DNA from: Zingiber officinale
Taxonomy: Eukaryota > Streptophyta > Magnoliopsida > Zingiberales > Zingiberaceae
Direction of reading: 5' to 3'
Assembly: GCF_018446385.1 (NCBI RefSeq)
Contig: NC_055990.1
Coordinates: forward strand, 26,311,891-26,375,890
Length of the DNA stretch: 64,000 nucleotides
The translations under genes were made by a program, and so were the position numbers. Under the pieces are notes generated by a model that did not search any database, had not been told where the DNA came from, and saw only the letters and a list, made by a program, of their open reading frames with translations. Every line of letters starts with the position of its first letter. The first letter of the stretch is position 1. Positions 12,529 through 22,290 of this stretch are shown here, in pieces.

Positions 12529-13412
12529 TGATCCGGTAGTAAGAGCGGGCCCCCCCCTTCTCTGGCAAAGTCAACGCCAAGTGGAAGTCACCGGAACAGC
12601 CGCCCACCCAGAGGAGAGTGTGGTCCGACCGGACGGACGGCCATAGATGGCCGGTCCGACTGGACTGCCGGCCGGCCGATGGAATCGAGTACCCGGAAGG
12701 GTCCGGCCGGTTTGCACTTATAGTTGGTAGGCACCCTGTCAAATCGGGGTTCCGACGCTCAGTTAAAAAGGTCATGGACCGAGCTGACCTTTTGACCGAT
12801 CACAGTCATAAAGCACCCCTGTTTGTTAGTCTCCACAAAGCACAAGTAAACCACTGCGGATGTCCGGTCGGATGTTTAGGTATCTTTCCGCTCGGACTAC
12901 AAGTTTGGAGCAAAGGAAAGGGCCAGAGGATTTCTTTCTCTGACAACCTGTAGGTTTCACGTGTGTGTCATGCTCCAAATCTTGTGACAGGGGATTCTGC
13001 TGTCCCATCGAGGGCATGCTTTGACTGTAGCGATATGGGTCAGGTAAACTTTCTGACAGCCGCGTACCTAGGAAAGGACAGGTAAGCTTTCTGACAGCCG
13101 CATACCTAGGATAGGACAGGGGACACTTATGCACCTTGGTACGCGTGCCCAAACCTTTCACAGCTCTATATAAAGAACCTCAGGTTTCATCGACAAAGGA
13201 TTCTGGGATGTACTCTGAGACTTCTGGAGCCACCTTGTTCATCGTGATTTACCTGACTTGAGCGTCGGAGGGTCGTCGCTGGGAATCCCCTTCCCGGCTC
13301 GACTTCTGTGCAGGATAGCCGGAGCATCTCGACACTAGTTGGAGACCTACATCAGCGAGCCTTGGAGCGTCACGTGCCCAGCGTCTGTTGACTTCTGGTT
13401 CGGACAGGATCA
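12529..13412 (+). repeat. 3' LTR of the Tat-type element
   Basis: 884 bp, nearly identical to 2194-3078, ending GGATCA before the second GGACT. TATATAA recurs at about 13168-13174. Confidence 0.95.
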
Positions 13413-14436
13413 GGACTCATATACTTAACTTGACTAACCAAGTGAACACTATTATCTTCTGATAGTTAGTTAGTAACTACTTGTTAGATATTTAAGGACA
13501 ATTTTTCTAAATGAATATTTTCAAATACATACCAGGTCCAGGGGAGGAAAAAATTAAATACTTAAAAAAAAACCTTCTGAAACTTTATTCTTAAAATATT
13601 TCCAAGACTGTTTTTGTTTAAACATTTTAAAAATCGTTTTTCAAAACTAACACTCTTTCAAATATCCATTGTAGAAAATTTTTATACTTTGAAAAACATT
13701 CTTAACCATACTTTGAAAACTTATTTTGTTTCCAAATTACTTTGTAAACTTTGTAATATTAATTTGACAAGCTATTTTCAAAAGTTTATGTTGCAAAATC
13801 ACTTTTAAAATTTATTTGACAAGCTATTTTTTCTTGTAAAAAATTCTGCTACTTTTTCAAAATGTATGTTTTACAAATTTACCTACAAGTATTTTGAAAA
13901 CTATTTTAACCATATTTTGAAAGACGTTTTAAGCACACATTTTAAAAAGGTTTTAACAGGTTGTGTACAACTCTTGCAAAAGTATTTTAAACCACATTTT
14001 ACTTTCACAAACCTTTTAAAAACTTTGTTCGAAAATCATCTTTTCATATTTCTGAAAAATTATTTTACTTAGCATTTTTTTTAATTTATGAAAAACCTTT
14101 GACTCCTTCTCTTGATAATCCTGAAAGTTTTTTAGGAAAAACTCTTGACTATTTCCCTAATTATTTTACTTAGCACATTTTTTTTAGCTGTTGATTCATT
14201 TTTCTTCTCATTTTTTTTTTTTATGAATGTCAAAAGGATAGAGTTAGGGTTTAAGTTAGAAAACAAATGAAAATCAGACTATCAGAATAACTTAACTCTA
14301 AAAATAATAAAGAGAACAACACTAGCGATCTCATTTTTTTTTTTTTTTTTGCTTCTCTTAGAATCATTTTGTGTATACTTGTCATATATTTTTCCTAACT
14401 TAATCCAGGTTGTCATTGCATCAAAAAAGAGGAAAT
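13413..14436. other. AT-rich DNA resuming after the gypsy insertion
   Basis: Continues the sequence interrupted at 2193. It is dominated by imperfect TTTTCAAAA / TTTTAAA words (13.6-14.1 kb) and a T-run near 14335. Probably 3' flank or LTR of the decayed copia at the left end. No gene. Confidence 0.4.
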
Positions 14437-15803
14437 TGTTGGTGCGGTTTGCACTAACGATATAACTCAAGTTTTAATGAATGTCAAGTGAGTTAAATTA
14501 GTTGTTTTGTGATCTAACTACTTTATCGAGTGTACAGGAATTGATGAGTCCAAAGGACCGAACACGAGGCTGAAATTCAGTTAGGTCCGCGAGACCGGAT
14601 AGCTAGTGTGAAGTCCAGATAGGTCAACGGACCGATTGGATATCTAGCAAGAAGTCCGTTTGGGTCCGCAGGACCGGACAACCGGTAGAAGTCCAGTTGG
14701 GTTCGCGGGACCGGACAACTGACATGAAGACCTGGTGGGTCAAGAGGCTAGTCAACCAACAACAAATTGGTTCCCCGAAGAGGGAACAGTAGGCGTCGGT
14801 CCGACCTAGAGTTTCAGTGAAACTTAAAGTCAAGTCAGGACAGTCCGAAGGCTGTCAAAACTTATCTTTACATGTTTTATTATTTGTTATTCTAACTCTG
14901 TTTTGCAAGAAGACTAACATTTGTGCAAGTTAGAATTTTACCGGAATCGGTCGACCGAACGCCCGAATTAGTCAACTGAACCTCGGAGATCAGATTAGTT
15001 GCAGCTAAGACGCGACCAAGGGATCAGTCGATTGAACCTCGGGATCGATCGACCGAATAGTGGATATGCGGTGACCGAGATCATGCCGGATTGATTGGAT
15101 CAAACCAAATAAGCTAGCAAGGAGAGCAGGATTAGTCGATCGAATGGAGGGATCGGTTGATCGAACGAAGACTTATTCGAAGCTGAATCTGGACGGGAAG
15201 ACGGACTGAATTAGGCAAGAATGGTCACCAAATAGATGGATCGGTCGACCGATCAGTGTCAAGTCAAACCCTGATTCCGAGATCAGTGGATATCGATCAG
15301 GTCTAGCTCGGCTATATAAAAGGCCTCGGCCAGTACTTCCATGACACGAAAAAGAATATAACTTGATATCGAGCTTCTACAATTCTTTTGCTGCTTCGAC
15401 TACGATCTAATGTTGCTGCACTACTACCTCGCGATATCCGACCACTGTTGGCAGACCAACACCAACACACGAGCATGTTCAAATTCCTATCTTCTAAAGT
15501 GTTGGTAACGAATTTTTATTTACTGTTTACCTATCATACTTACAAAAAGGAAGTGTAGGTTGTTACACTATCCTATTTTTTATCTTGTATTCGATGATCT
15601 CTTCCAGTGGTACCGGAAGAGGCATTAGTGGATTACCCATCGATAAATCTACGAGATCTGGGTCTTGGAGTGGAAGTCGCCGCAGGCTTCGAACCAAGTA
15701 AACCGATTGCATTTGTGTACTTCCTTGTGTGTCTTTTCTGCTTCGTTGTCTAACTTAGTTTTCTGTTGCGTATTTTAATCTTAGTTTTAAAAAGAAAAGA
15801 TAA

Positions 15804-16002
15804 GGGTGCGTTTGGTTTACTCATGTTCCATTTTTATTTTCTAGAAAATAGAAAATAACTTTTCATCCTTCTCTATTTTTCCAGAAAATATTATCTATTT
15901 TTTTTAGAAAATAAACATGGAAAATATAAACCAAACATCATTTTTCAGAAACATGCGTTTTTCAAAAAATGAAAATGAAAAACATACAAACCAAACACAC
16001 TC
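15804..16002 (+). mobile_element. Tourist-like MITE, first of a tandem pair
   Basis: 199 bp with terminal inverted repeats GGGTGCGTTTGGTTT and AAACCAAACACACTC (13 of 15 pair), flanked by TAA at 15801-15803 and 16003-16005. A 3-bp TAA duplication is typical of PIF/Harbinger (Tourist) elements. The interior is rich in TTTTCTAGAAAA palindromes. Confidence 0.8.
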
Positions 16003-16005
16003 TAA

Positions 16006-16222
16006 GGGTGCGTTTGGTTTGCACCGTTTTCATTTTCATTTTCTGAAAAACGCGCGTTTTCTAGAAAACAGAAAACGACTTTTTGTCATTCTCTGTTTTT
16101 CTAGAAAACGATAGCCAATTTTTTAGAAAACGCGCGCGGAAAATGCAAACCAAACACCATTTTCCAGAAAACGCGCGTTTTCCAGAAAATGAAAATGGAA
16201 AACGCGCGTACCAAATGCCCCC
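16006..16222 (+). mobile_element. Tourist-like MITE, second of a tandem pair
   Basis: 217 bp, again starting GGGTGCGTTTGGTTT and ending in a diverged inverted repeat (GTACCAAATGCCCCC). It is flanked by TAA at 16003-16005 and 16223-16225 and shares the middle TAA with its neighbour. The inside is like the first copy but richer in GCGCG. Confidence 0.78.
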
Positions 16223-16278
16223 TAAGTTTTTCAAAACCACGTAATTAATCTCCCCTCTTCACGTGACTCGATCCAATA

Positions 16279-17178
16279 CGCGCAACTAAAGGATATTCGA
16301 CTTTTTAGATGTCTATTATGAATATTTTCTGATTTATTTTGATGACTCATAAGAAAATTACATGGGACCCAGAACTAAGACTAAATAAATTTATCATTTT
16401 TATACAGAATAGCATGTTAAAAACGAAAATCTGCCCGGTAAATCAATACTTGGCTCCGCCGGAACCGTCGAGCGTCCAAGTCCGCAAGCGATGTGGCTAA
16501 GGGCGAAATCACCCTGGTCCAAAGAGAGAACTGTCAAGGGCATTACTCTGTGATGCGGTCGCTACCGCTGTTGCTGCGAGGAGGCGAGGTCAAAGAGAGA
16601 TCGTAGTTCATCGAGGGCGGAGGTTTTGTCCGGAGGGCAGCTGGTCAGAGCCAAGTGGAGCGACCGGATGCATGGCGTCGCCCACTTTCCCAGAGACGAG
16701 GGCAGAGAACGCCGCCTTGTACGCCTCGTCGGCGACCTGCTTGTCGTAGACCGGAGCTGCTTCCGCGGTCCAATCCCGCTCATCTAGGGTCTTTTCCGCC
16801 GCCTCTCTCTTGGAATAGGGAAAAGGCGAGGTGGACAGCTAGGGATGCGGAAGGAGGCGACGCAGCGTCGATGTCCGCCACGAGGACTTCGGGTCCCCTT
16901 CAAAGACGCTCCATGCGCACGTGCGTTCCTCCTCCCTCTCGTCGCAGTCGCCATCGCCGCCGCCGCCGCCGCCCCACAAGCAAGGCCACAAGGAGCTCAT
17001 CGTCGTGGCCCCGTTCACACGTTTCCAACGCTGAGCCCGAAAGAGTCAACACAACACGCGATATAATAAGACTGTGAATCTGTGATAGGGCACATTTCCT
17101 TTAAGCCCTCGTTTTGTAATCATTTTTTAAACGTACCCTCCATGATTTCGAAGCATCACGGTTGATGAAATAAACAAA
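16279..17178. other. Intergenic; possible broken gene near 16560-16800 (minus)
   Basis: At 16560-16800 the minus strand shows a protein-like run (DWTAEAAPVYDKQVADEAYK and about 25 more residues) before a stop, and an adjacent frame reads on for about 25 codons. It may be a frameshifted gene fragment. I do not recognise the family. The GCC/CCG repeats at 16960-16980 give spurious ORFs. Nothing else seen. Confidence 0.25.
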
Positions 17179-17793
17179 TCAATTATCCATTTCTAATTCA
17201 AAAAAAAAAAAACGACGATCATCATCGTCTTCGTCGATCAAGAACACGTCCCACAGTTGCTCCACTTGCCGATCCGCCTCCAGCGGCGGCTGATTATTGT
17301 TCACCGACGGCGGCGTCTGAGAAGTTGCATTTAGCGGCGCAGCGCAGGAGGAGGGCGGCGGCGGTGGGAAATTGAGCTTGGCGCGCGGGCCGCGGAACTC
17401 GAAGGCGGCGCAGTCGTAGGCGCGGGCGGCCTCCTCGGCAGTGTCGAAGGTGCCGAGCCACTTGCGCGCTGCCTTCCAGGGATCACGGATCTCCGCCGCC
17501 CATTTGCCCCAAGGCCGCTGCCGTACGCCGCGGTACTTGTTCTTCCTCTCTCTTTTTTTCCTCCTCCTTTTCGGCGCCTTCGCCGCAGTAGGTTCCCCGC
17601 CTCTCGTCGTCGCCTCCGCGTCGAAGAACTCGCAGCCGAGGCAACCGTCGATGCGGCAGAGGAGGCAGGGAGGGACTAGGGCGATGAGGTCTGGGGGTGA
17701 GGTGGTAGCGCCGGAGATGACGTAGGCGAGGGCGGAGATGGGAATGGAGGTCTCTTGCTCCGAGGAGAAGCAGGAGGAGGATATCGGCGGCAT
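17179..17793 (-). CDS. AP2/ERF transcription factor (ERF109-like, group X)
   Basis: Single-exon, 204 residues. One AP2 domain at residues about 86-143 starts [19 protein letters not shown] and carries the WLGTF core and [11 protein letters not shown] helix. Ala and Asp at the two diagnostic strand positions fit ERF (GCC-box) rather than DREB binding. A basic [10 protein letters not shown] stretch (75-83) before it should be the nuclear signal. Residues 43-54 form a CX2CX4CX2C motif, which together with the domain sequence suggests group X (ERF108/109/RRTF1-like) stress factors; this subgroup call is from memory. The C-terminus is acidic (DEDDDD), a likely activation region. The first Met in frame is used. 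Confidence 0.88.
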   Translation of the reverse strand: MPPISSSCFSSEQETSIPISALAYVISGATTSPPDLIALVPPCLLCRIDGCLGCEFFDAEATTRGGEPTAAKAPKRRRKKRERKNKYRGVRQRPWGKWAAEIRDPWKAARKWLGTFDTAEEAARAYDCAAFEFRGPRAKLNFPPPPPSSCAAPLNATSQTPPSVNNNQPPLEADRQVEQLWDVFLIDEDDDDRRFFFFELEMDN

Positions 17794-17822
17794 TGCTGGT
17801 GGCGGGAAGTGAAAGAGGCAGA

Positions 17823-17832
17823 GTATATAAAG
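17823..17832 (-). promoter_or_regulatory. Possible TATA box of the ERF gene
   Basis: TATATA read on the minus strand about 30 bp before the ATG. That leaves almost no 5' leader, so the real start may lie further upstream. TTGACC-type W-box cores at 17855-17860 (plus orientation) and 17918-17923 (minus) could bind WRKY factors. Inference only. Confidence 0.35.
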
Positions 17833-17978
17833 GTTGTGGCGGGAAGTGAGACGGTTGACCCGCGGACGGATGAGAAATGTTCGTCTGACAGCTGTCGCTC
17901 AGGGATGAAAAAAACGCGGTCAAAGAGAAGATTCAAAATAGAATATATGTAATTTATTTTATCAGTAAATTTAAACAA

Positions 17979-19184
17979 ATAATTTCCGATCTTTCTAAAA
18001 ATAAAACTGGAATATTAAAATATTTTTTTAAAAAAAAATTCAAAAAATTATCAACATTTTTTTGTTCAATTTTCTTTTGAATAAAATATTATTTATGTAC
18101 GATTCATGGCACGCAGTGAATGTATTTTTACTTAGAAAATAAAAATATAGGAATATTATTAGGTGTTTAAATAAAAAAAGTGCGTTTAAGAACTTTAAAA
18201 GGCAATGACATGGCATCATGGTCCAAGCATTGGAAGAAGACAGAAGTCAAATACTCCTTCAGCATCAATGAACCCTATCATTTCTATCAGTTCGGTTGGC
18301 TCAATTGCCACACATGGTACGCCTGCCTAATTGATAATCGACTCACATGATTTGCTAGGGCAATTTGGTTGTTTTGCTTCCTTTGGTAGTTTGGCACACT
18401 AACTTATCATATCTAGCTTAGTCATAGACTTTGAAATTGCCATGTAGTGTTGTTTTGTAAAGATGGGATGCCTCCTTCTAGCATAGAGGCAACTTACTTT
18501 GGAGGAAATATGACTTCCTCTAAAAGGACTATATGCTTGCCCCTTTTCCTGCCTAACTTCGATCTATCACAGTTCCTTGTTAACTCTACTCTTCAATTTC
18601 CCTTTCCCCTTCCCTCCTCTCCTCCGGTAAACTAAGCCTTACAACTAACAAGAACCCTATCAAATAAATGCATATAAAAATTGTAAGAGAAAATTTGAGG
18701 TATATTTAGTTGAGTGTAGTATCTGCCTCAACCTTGATCCAAAATTGTTGGAGAGAAACTGTGAAAACAAGTGATATGGAGTAGGAAAAAAGTATGAATT
18801 AAACTACTAAGCCTTGCATATTATTCCAACTTTATAAAGTATGATAACTTCAGGATGTAAATCATCTGCAGCAATTATGGATATGAGCAGAAATAAGAGG
18901 TTCAAGTAACAAACACCAGTGTCGCCAGTCTAGATCTCGATTAGATCACTAATAAATTAGGTATTCTTCTGCAATTATGGTTCACAAAGATGTACACCGT
19001 ACACTGTGAGCACAAAGTTCTTTTACTCCTGCGATAGTCCAATCTTTGTCATTATCAATGGTAGGAGCATCCTAGGTGGAACTGCTGTCTGAAAACACAA
19101 AAGAAAATGAAAATTCAGTAACAATATCCTGGAACTCTAAACACTTTAATATTGGCAAATGCATTCACAAGAAGCATTCAAGAT
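17979..19184. other. Intergenic, no gene recognised
   Basis: AT-rich DNA between two minus-strand genes. It includes the upstream region of the ERF gene and the 3' flank of the COR27-like gene. Nothing recognised. Confidence 0.5.
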
Positions 19185-21145
19185 TTACTTATCTTTGACA
19201 GCAGGGTTCTCAGTATGGTCTTTTGTACTGTTCGTCGCTTGGGCATCGCTTTGTCCTTCATGTTTGATGTTGTCAAAGTTCTGATCAGAGACTTCTGTAG
19301 GAAATTGTGTTTATATTAGTTTTGCAAAATATTCTGTCTCTTCTGTGCAGAAAATGGAGGTTCTAATACGATGAAGTTTGTTTTTGTTTCATAGTAGGAT
19401 TTTGACATAGTTGATGCTAAGCAATGCACTCAGACTGTTACCAAACCTGCGCCATTAACGACAGGGAAATTTCTAAATGCTTCTATCAATTCCATATCAA
19501 GAAATGCGCTTATTAGATAAACAAGTTAGCCGCAGAAAAAAGATCATTCGGTATCCAAGGGAAACTCTTGAAAAATTGACTAGCATCAGTGGAATATCTT
19601 CTATCATGTGGTGTCAAAAACCAACTGCTATATAGAATGAGCAAGGTTTCATATTTTCAGTACAATTTCGCTGGTATCGTAATATATTGAGTCTTCACTA
19701 TCTTATCAGGTTCATCTTTAAGTTATGTGTACATGGTAAAGAATCATGTGATCAGTAGCATATCAAAAAATAGAATAAAATAAAATAAAAATTCAAAGTC
19801 ATGAATAGAACAATCTCAAAACTGCCATAACTAGTTTGAAATAAAACCTTCATGATGCTGACGTGGAATGTGAGAAGAGTCGGCCTGTTTGTGATTTGGG
19901 CTTGTATTGCTTGAGGGCATTGCGAGATTTATGACCACATTAGAATCTACTCGATTCAATGTACCTCTAGAAGTAAAACGCTGAATCCATGGATCCTTAA
20001 ACAATTGCTTAATCTCTTTCTTCATCTCAAATTGTGCCCTTTTACTTGCAAAGTTCTGTGATCTTCTACCGGGAAACTCAAACTACACAGTTTAACCAAA
20101 AAGTAAAATATCCCTCATGAATTATCTGTGAACAAGAAATTTCACTTCCAAACCTGGCAAGTCAAGTGGAAGAAGTTGGTAATCGAACCCAACTTCCTTG
20201 TCGGCTTTGGTGCCACTAGTGGTAGGGAACCAAGCAGATCACTTGATGCTTTCTCGCTGTTGCACAATTGATCAAGGAAAGATGTTTCCAGGGTTCTCAA
20301 ATATAGTGTATGTTTCTCATTGGTCCACTTTTCCTACAAACAAACACAACTTCATCAAAGAATTGTAAAACGACGCGATTTGGAAAATTGGATGATATCT
20401 GAATTAGACATAAAGCCTACAAATACAAGTTTTACATCCATCATAATGAGAAGGAAATAGGTGTAAATACACCAAGATGGTAGATATTATCTATGTACGT
20501 AGCTGTGAAAATCTCCCATATGTGTTAACAGGATGTTCTGTCAGAAACATTGACATTCAAAAGGAGAAGAAGGGGACGAAGAAGAAGGTCATATAATCAA
20601 AGAATAATATGTTGAAGAAAATTCCTCTACCCAAGATCATCACGTAAGACATTGAACAAGATAAATATAATTTGCAAAAACAAACACGTAACTCTGTTCT
20701 CCATTGCTTGGTCTTCATTTTCCTCTTCTCTCTTTTGCTAACCTTCTAAGGGTTTAGAACACAACAAATGAGAGGCTATATGGTTGTAAATTCCCAAACA
20801 ACATGAAGATTCTAAATGACTCGGTCCGATCTAGGGTTCCTCTGAGAAAAATGGTTCGATCAAATCCTTCGAAGGATTCACAGCCCTAAACTGCTACCGC
20901 TATCGGCAGACAGATTCTAAAACACAGGCATAAATTCCAGATCAAACATGAAATTCACCAGAGCAAGATTAGCCATTCGAGTGTCAACTGATTCGAACAA
21001 GGAACAAATCTCGAAACGGGGAGAGGAGGAAGGAAGTTGGAAGAAAGCTTACGCTTTTGATGCTCTCAAGGCTGCTGCCGGTGTCCTCCCTGGATCCATC
21101 TGGCTTCACGGCGGAACCCTCCGTCGGAACCGCTTCGCCTTCCAT
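19185..21145 (-). CDS. COR27/COR28-like cold-regulated, clock-linked protein (4 exons)
   Basis: Built by hand from splice sites on the minus strand: exon 1 21145-21053, exon 2 20333-20154, exon 3 20082-19848, exon 4 19294-19185. Introns are GT-AG and the phases close to 205 codons plus TAA. Conserved blocks are DGSREDTGS (exon 1), EKWTNEKHTLYLRTLETSF (exon 2), DPWIQRF (exon 3) and EVSDQNF (exon 4), which I recognise as the plant COR27/COR28 family. In Arabidopsis these are small nuclear regulators induced by cold and blue light; they work with COP1/HY5 and repress clock genes and freezing tolerance. No DNA-binding domain. The gene lies between the ERF and a decayed copia and looks intact. Confidence 0.8.
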
Positions 21146-21174
21146 TGTAAATTATCCACAGTGGTTTGGAGGAG

Positions 21175-21290
21175 AAAGATGAAAAGGAGGAGGAAGAGGA
21201 AGAGGAAGAGGAGGAGGAGGAGGAGGAGGAGATGGGAGTGGAGAAAAAAGGACGAGGAAGAAGAAGAGGAAGGTAAAGGAAAAGAGCGAG
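21175..21290. repeat. Purine (GAG/AGG) microsatellite in the COR27-like leader
   Basis: An almost pure GGA/GAG run on the plus strand, so a CT-rich leader on the gene's strand just upstream of the ATG. It explains the Lys/Arg/Glu and Ser ORFs here, which are not genes. Confidence 0.8.
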
Positions 21291-21320
21291 GCCGAACTCC
21301 GAGTTGGCGGACCTTTTGAA

Positions 21321-21326
21321 CACGTG
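21321..21326. promoter_or_regulatory. G-box CACGTG upstream of the COR27-like gene
   Basis: Palindromic CACGTG about 176 bp before the ATG, a core for HY5/PIF/ABF factors. A near evening element (AAAATATCA; consensus AAAATATCT) lies close by at about 21356 on the plus strand. Both would suit light and clock control. Inference. Confidence 0.5.
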
Positions 21327-21429
21327 GCTAAACCGTGTCATGGCCCACTTAAGGATGCAAAATATCAGGAAGTCATAAATTATTAGGTCATCCCAACCGT
21401 TCATCAAATAAAAATTATTTATTCGATTT

Positions 21430-22290
21430 TTTTATTCAAATAAAAAATGTCAAAATCATTGGCCAAACCGGTGGAAACTTTCGTAATCTCATTGTATGGA
21501 CAATAGACGGGTTTCTTTCTGAATAGCGGGTTGGTTGACTCCAACATCTTTTCCATATAATTATACACCGTAGGCGACAACATACGTAATCATCTGACGC
21601 GACTAAACATAATTTATTTTTAATCTCTATTCCTCTTCGCACAGATTTATTCATTCTCATTCTCTTCCTTCGCTTCCTTCGCTGGTCTCTCTCTCCTAAA
21701 ATAAAAATCCTAAATCTTCTTCATCATTCATCCACTTCCCATCTTAGATATAGAACGTCTTATTTAACTCTCAACTCGCAACAAATGAATTAAGATTTTT
21801 ACTCATGACTATATTACTCATCTCTCTCCTCTTTTTTTTCTATTCATATTTCATAATCCATATTCTATATCAACCCTATAAACTCCAATTGTTGATTTTA
21901 AGATCCCAACACAAACGTTAAGCTAGTTTTCTTTCAAAACCAACACTAACATGGTGGTTTTGAAAGACCAACACAAACGTTAAATTGTTTTTCTTTCAAA
22001 ACCAACATTAACATGGTGCTGGTCTTTCAAAATCACCACAACGTTGGTACTGATTTTCTTTCAAAATCAGCATTGACTAATACCACATTGATATTGGTCT
22101 TTCAAAACCAGTACTAACTACTAGCAACGACCAACACCACATTGGTGTTGGTCTCTCTAAACCAGCACCAACTTGATGATGTTTTTAAAAAATAAACACT
22201 AACGTAGTGCTGATTTAAAAAAAAAAAAAGGGTCAATACATCCAAAGCAATAAAACCATTGCATATGAAACTTCCAAATAACATTTAAAA
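21430..22290. repeat. Promoter-distal DNA with imperfect CTTTCAAAACCA repeats
   Basis: From about 21900 to 22200 the phrase (G)TCTTTCAAAACCAACAC, with its near-inverse and GGTGTTGGT, recurs about eight times at irregular 35-50 bp spacing. The origin is unknown. No coding potential. Confidence 0.5.

Larger units (their letters stand above)
2194..13412 (+). mobile_element. Complete Tat-type Ty3/gypsy LTR retrotransposon
   Basis: An 11.2-kb element with two LTRs that differ by only a few bases, and a perfect 5-bp target duplication GGACT at 2189-2193 and 13413-13417. Both LTRs begin TGATCC and end GGATCA. Order: 5' LTR, primer site, gag-pol, a long 3' region with a tandem array, an antisense accessory ORF, a polypurine tract, 3' LTR. 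A long non-pol 3' region with an antisense ORF is known in Tat relatives such as maize Grande and rice RIRE2, so I place it in the Tat clade by structure. Near-identical LTRs mean recent insertion. At least four frameshifts in gag-pol (or assembly errors) suggest it is not autonomous now. Confidence 0.95.
14437..16278 (+). repeat. Old LTR (same family as 62657-63821) with nested MITEs
   Basis: Begins TGTTGGTGCGGTTTGCACTA, as does the solo LTR at 62657. It shares GAAGTCCAG tandem blocks (14.6-14.75 kb), a CTATATAAAAGG TATA region near 15314, and the GAACCAAGTAAA 3' segment near 15691. The homologous 3' end (CTCTTCACGTGACTC, then ATCCAATA) appears only after the two MITEs, so the MITEs inserted into this LTR. 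No matching target duplication was found. It is more diverged than the copy at 62657. Confidence 0.75.

Noticed and set aside
16562-17077. Arg-rich ORFs on both strands
   Set aside because: Driven by GCC/CCG runs. Only a short minus-strand segment looks protein-like, and I cannot name it.
21066-21407. Poly-Ser and poly-Arg/Lys ORFs
   Set aside because: Reading of a purine/pyrimidine microsatellite in the leader of the COR27-like gene.
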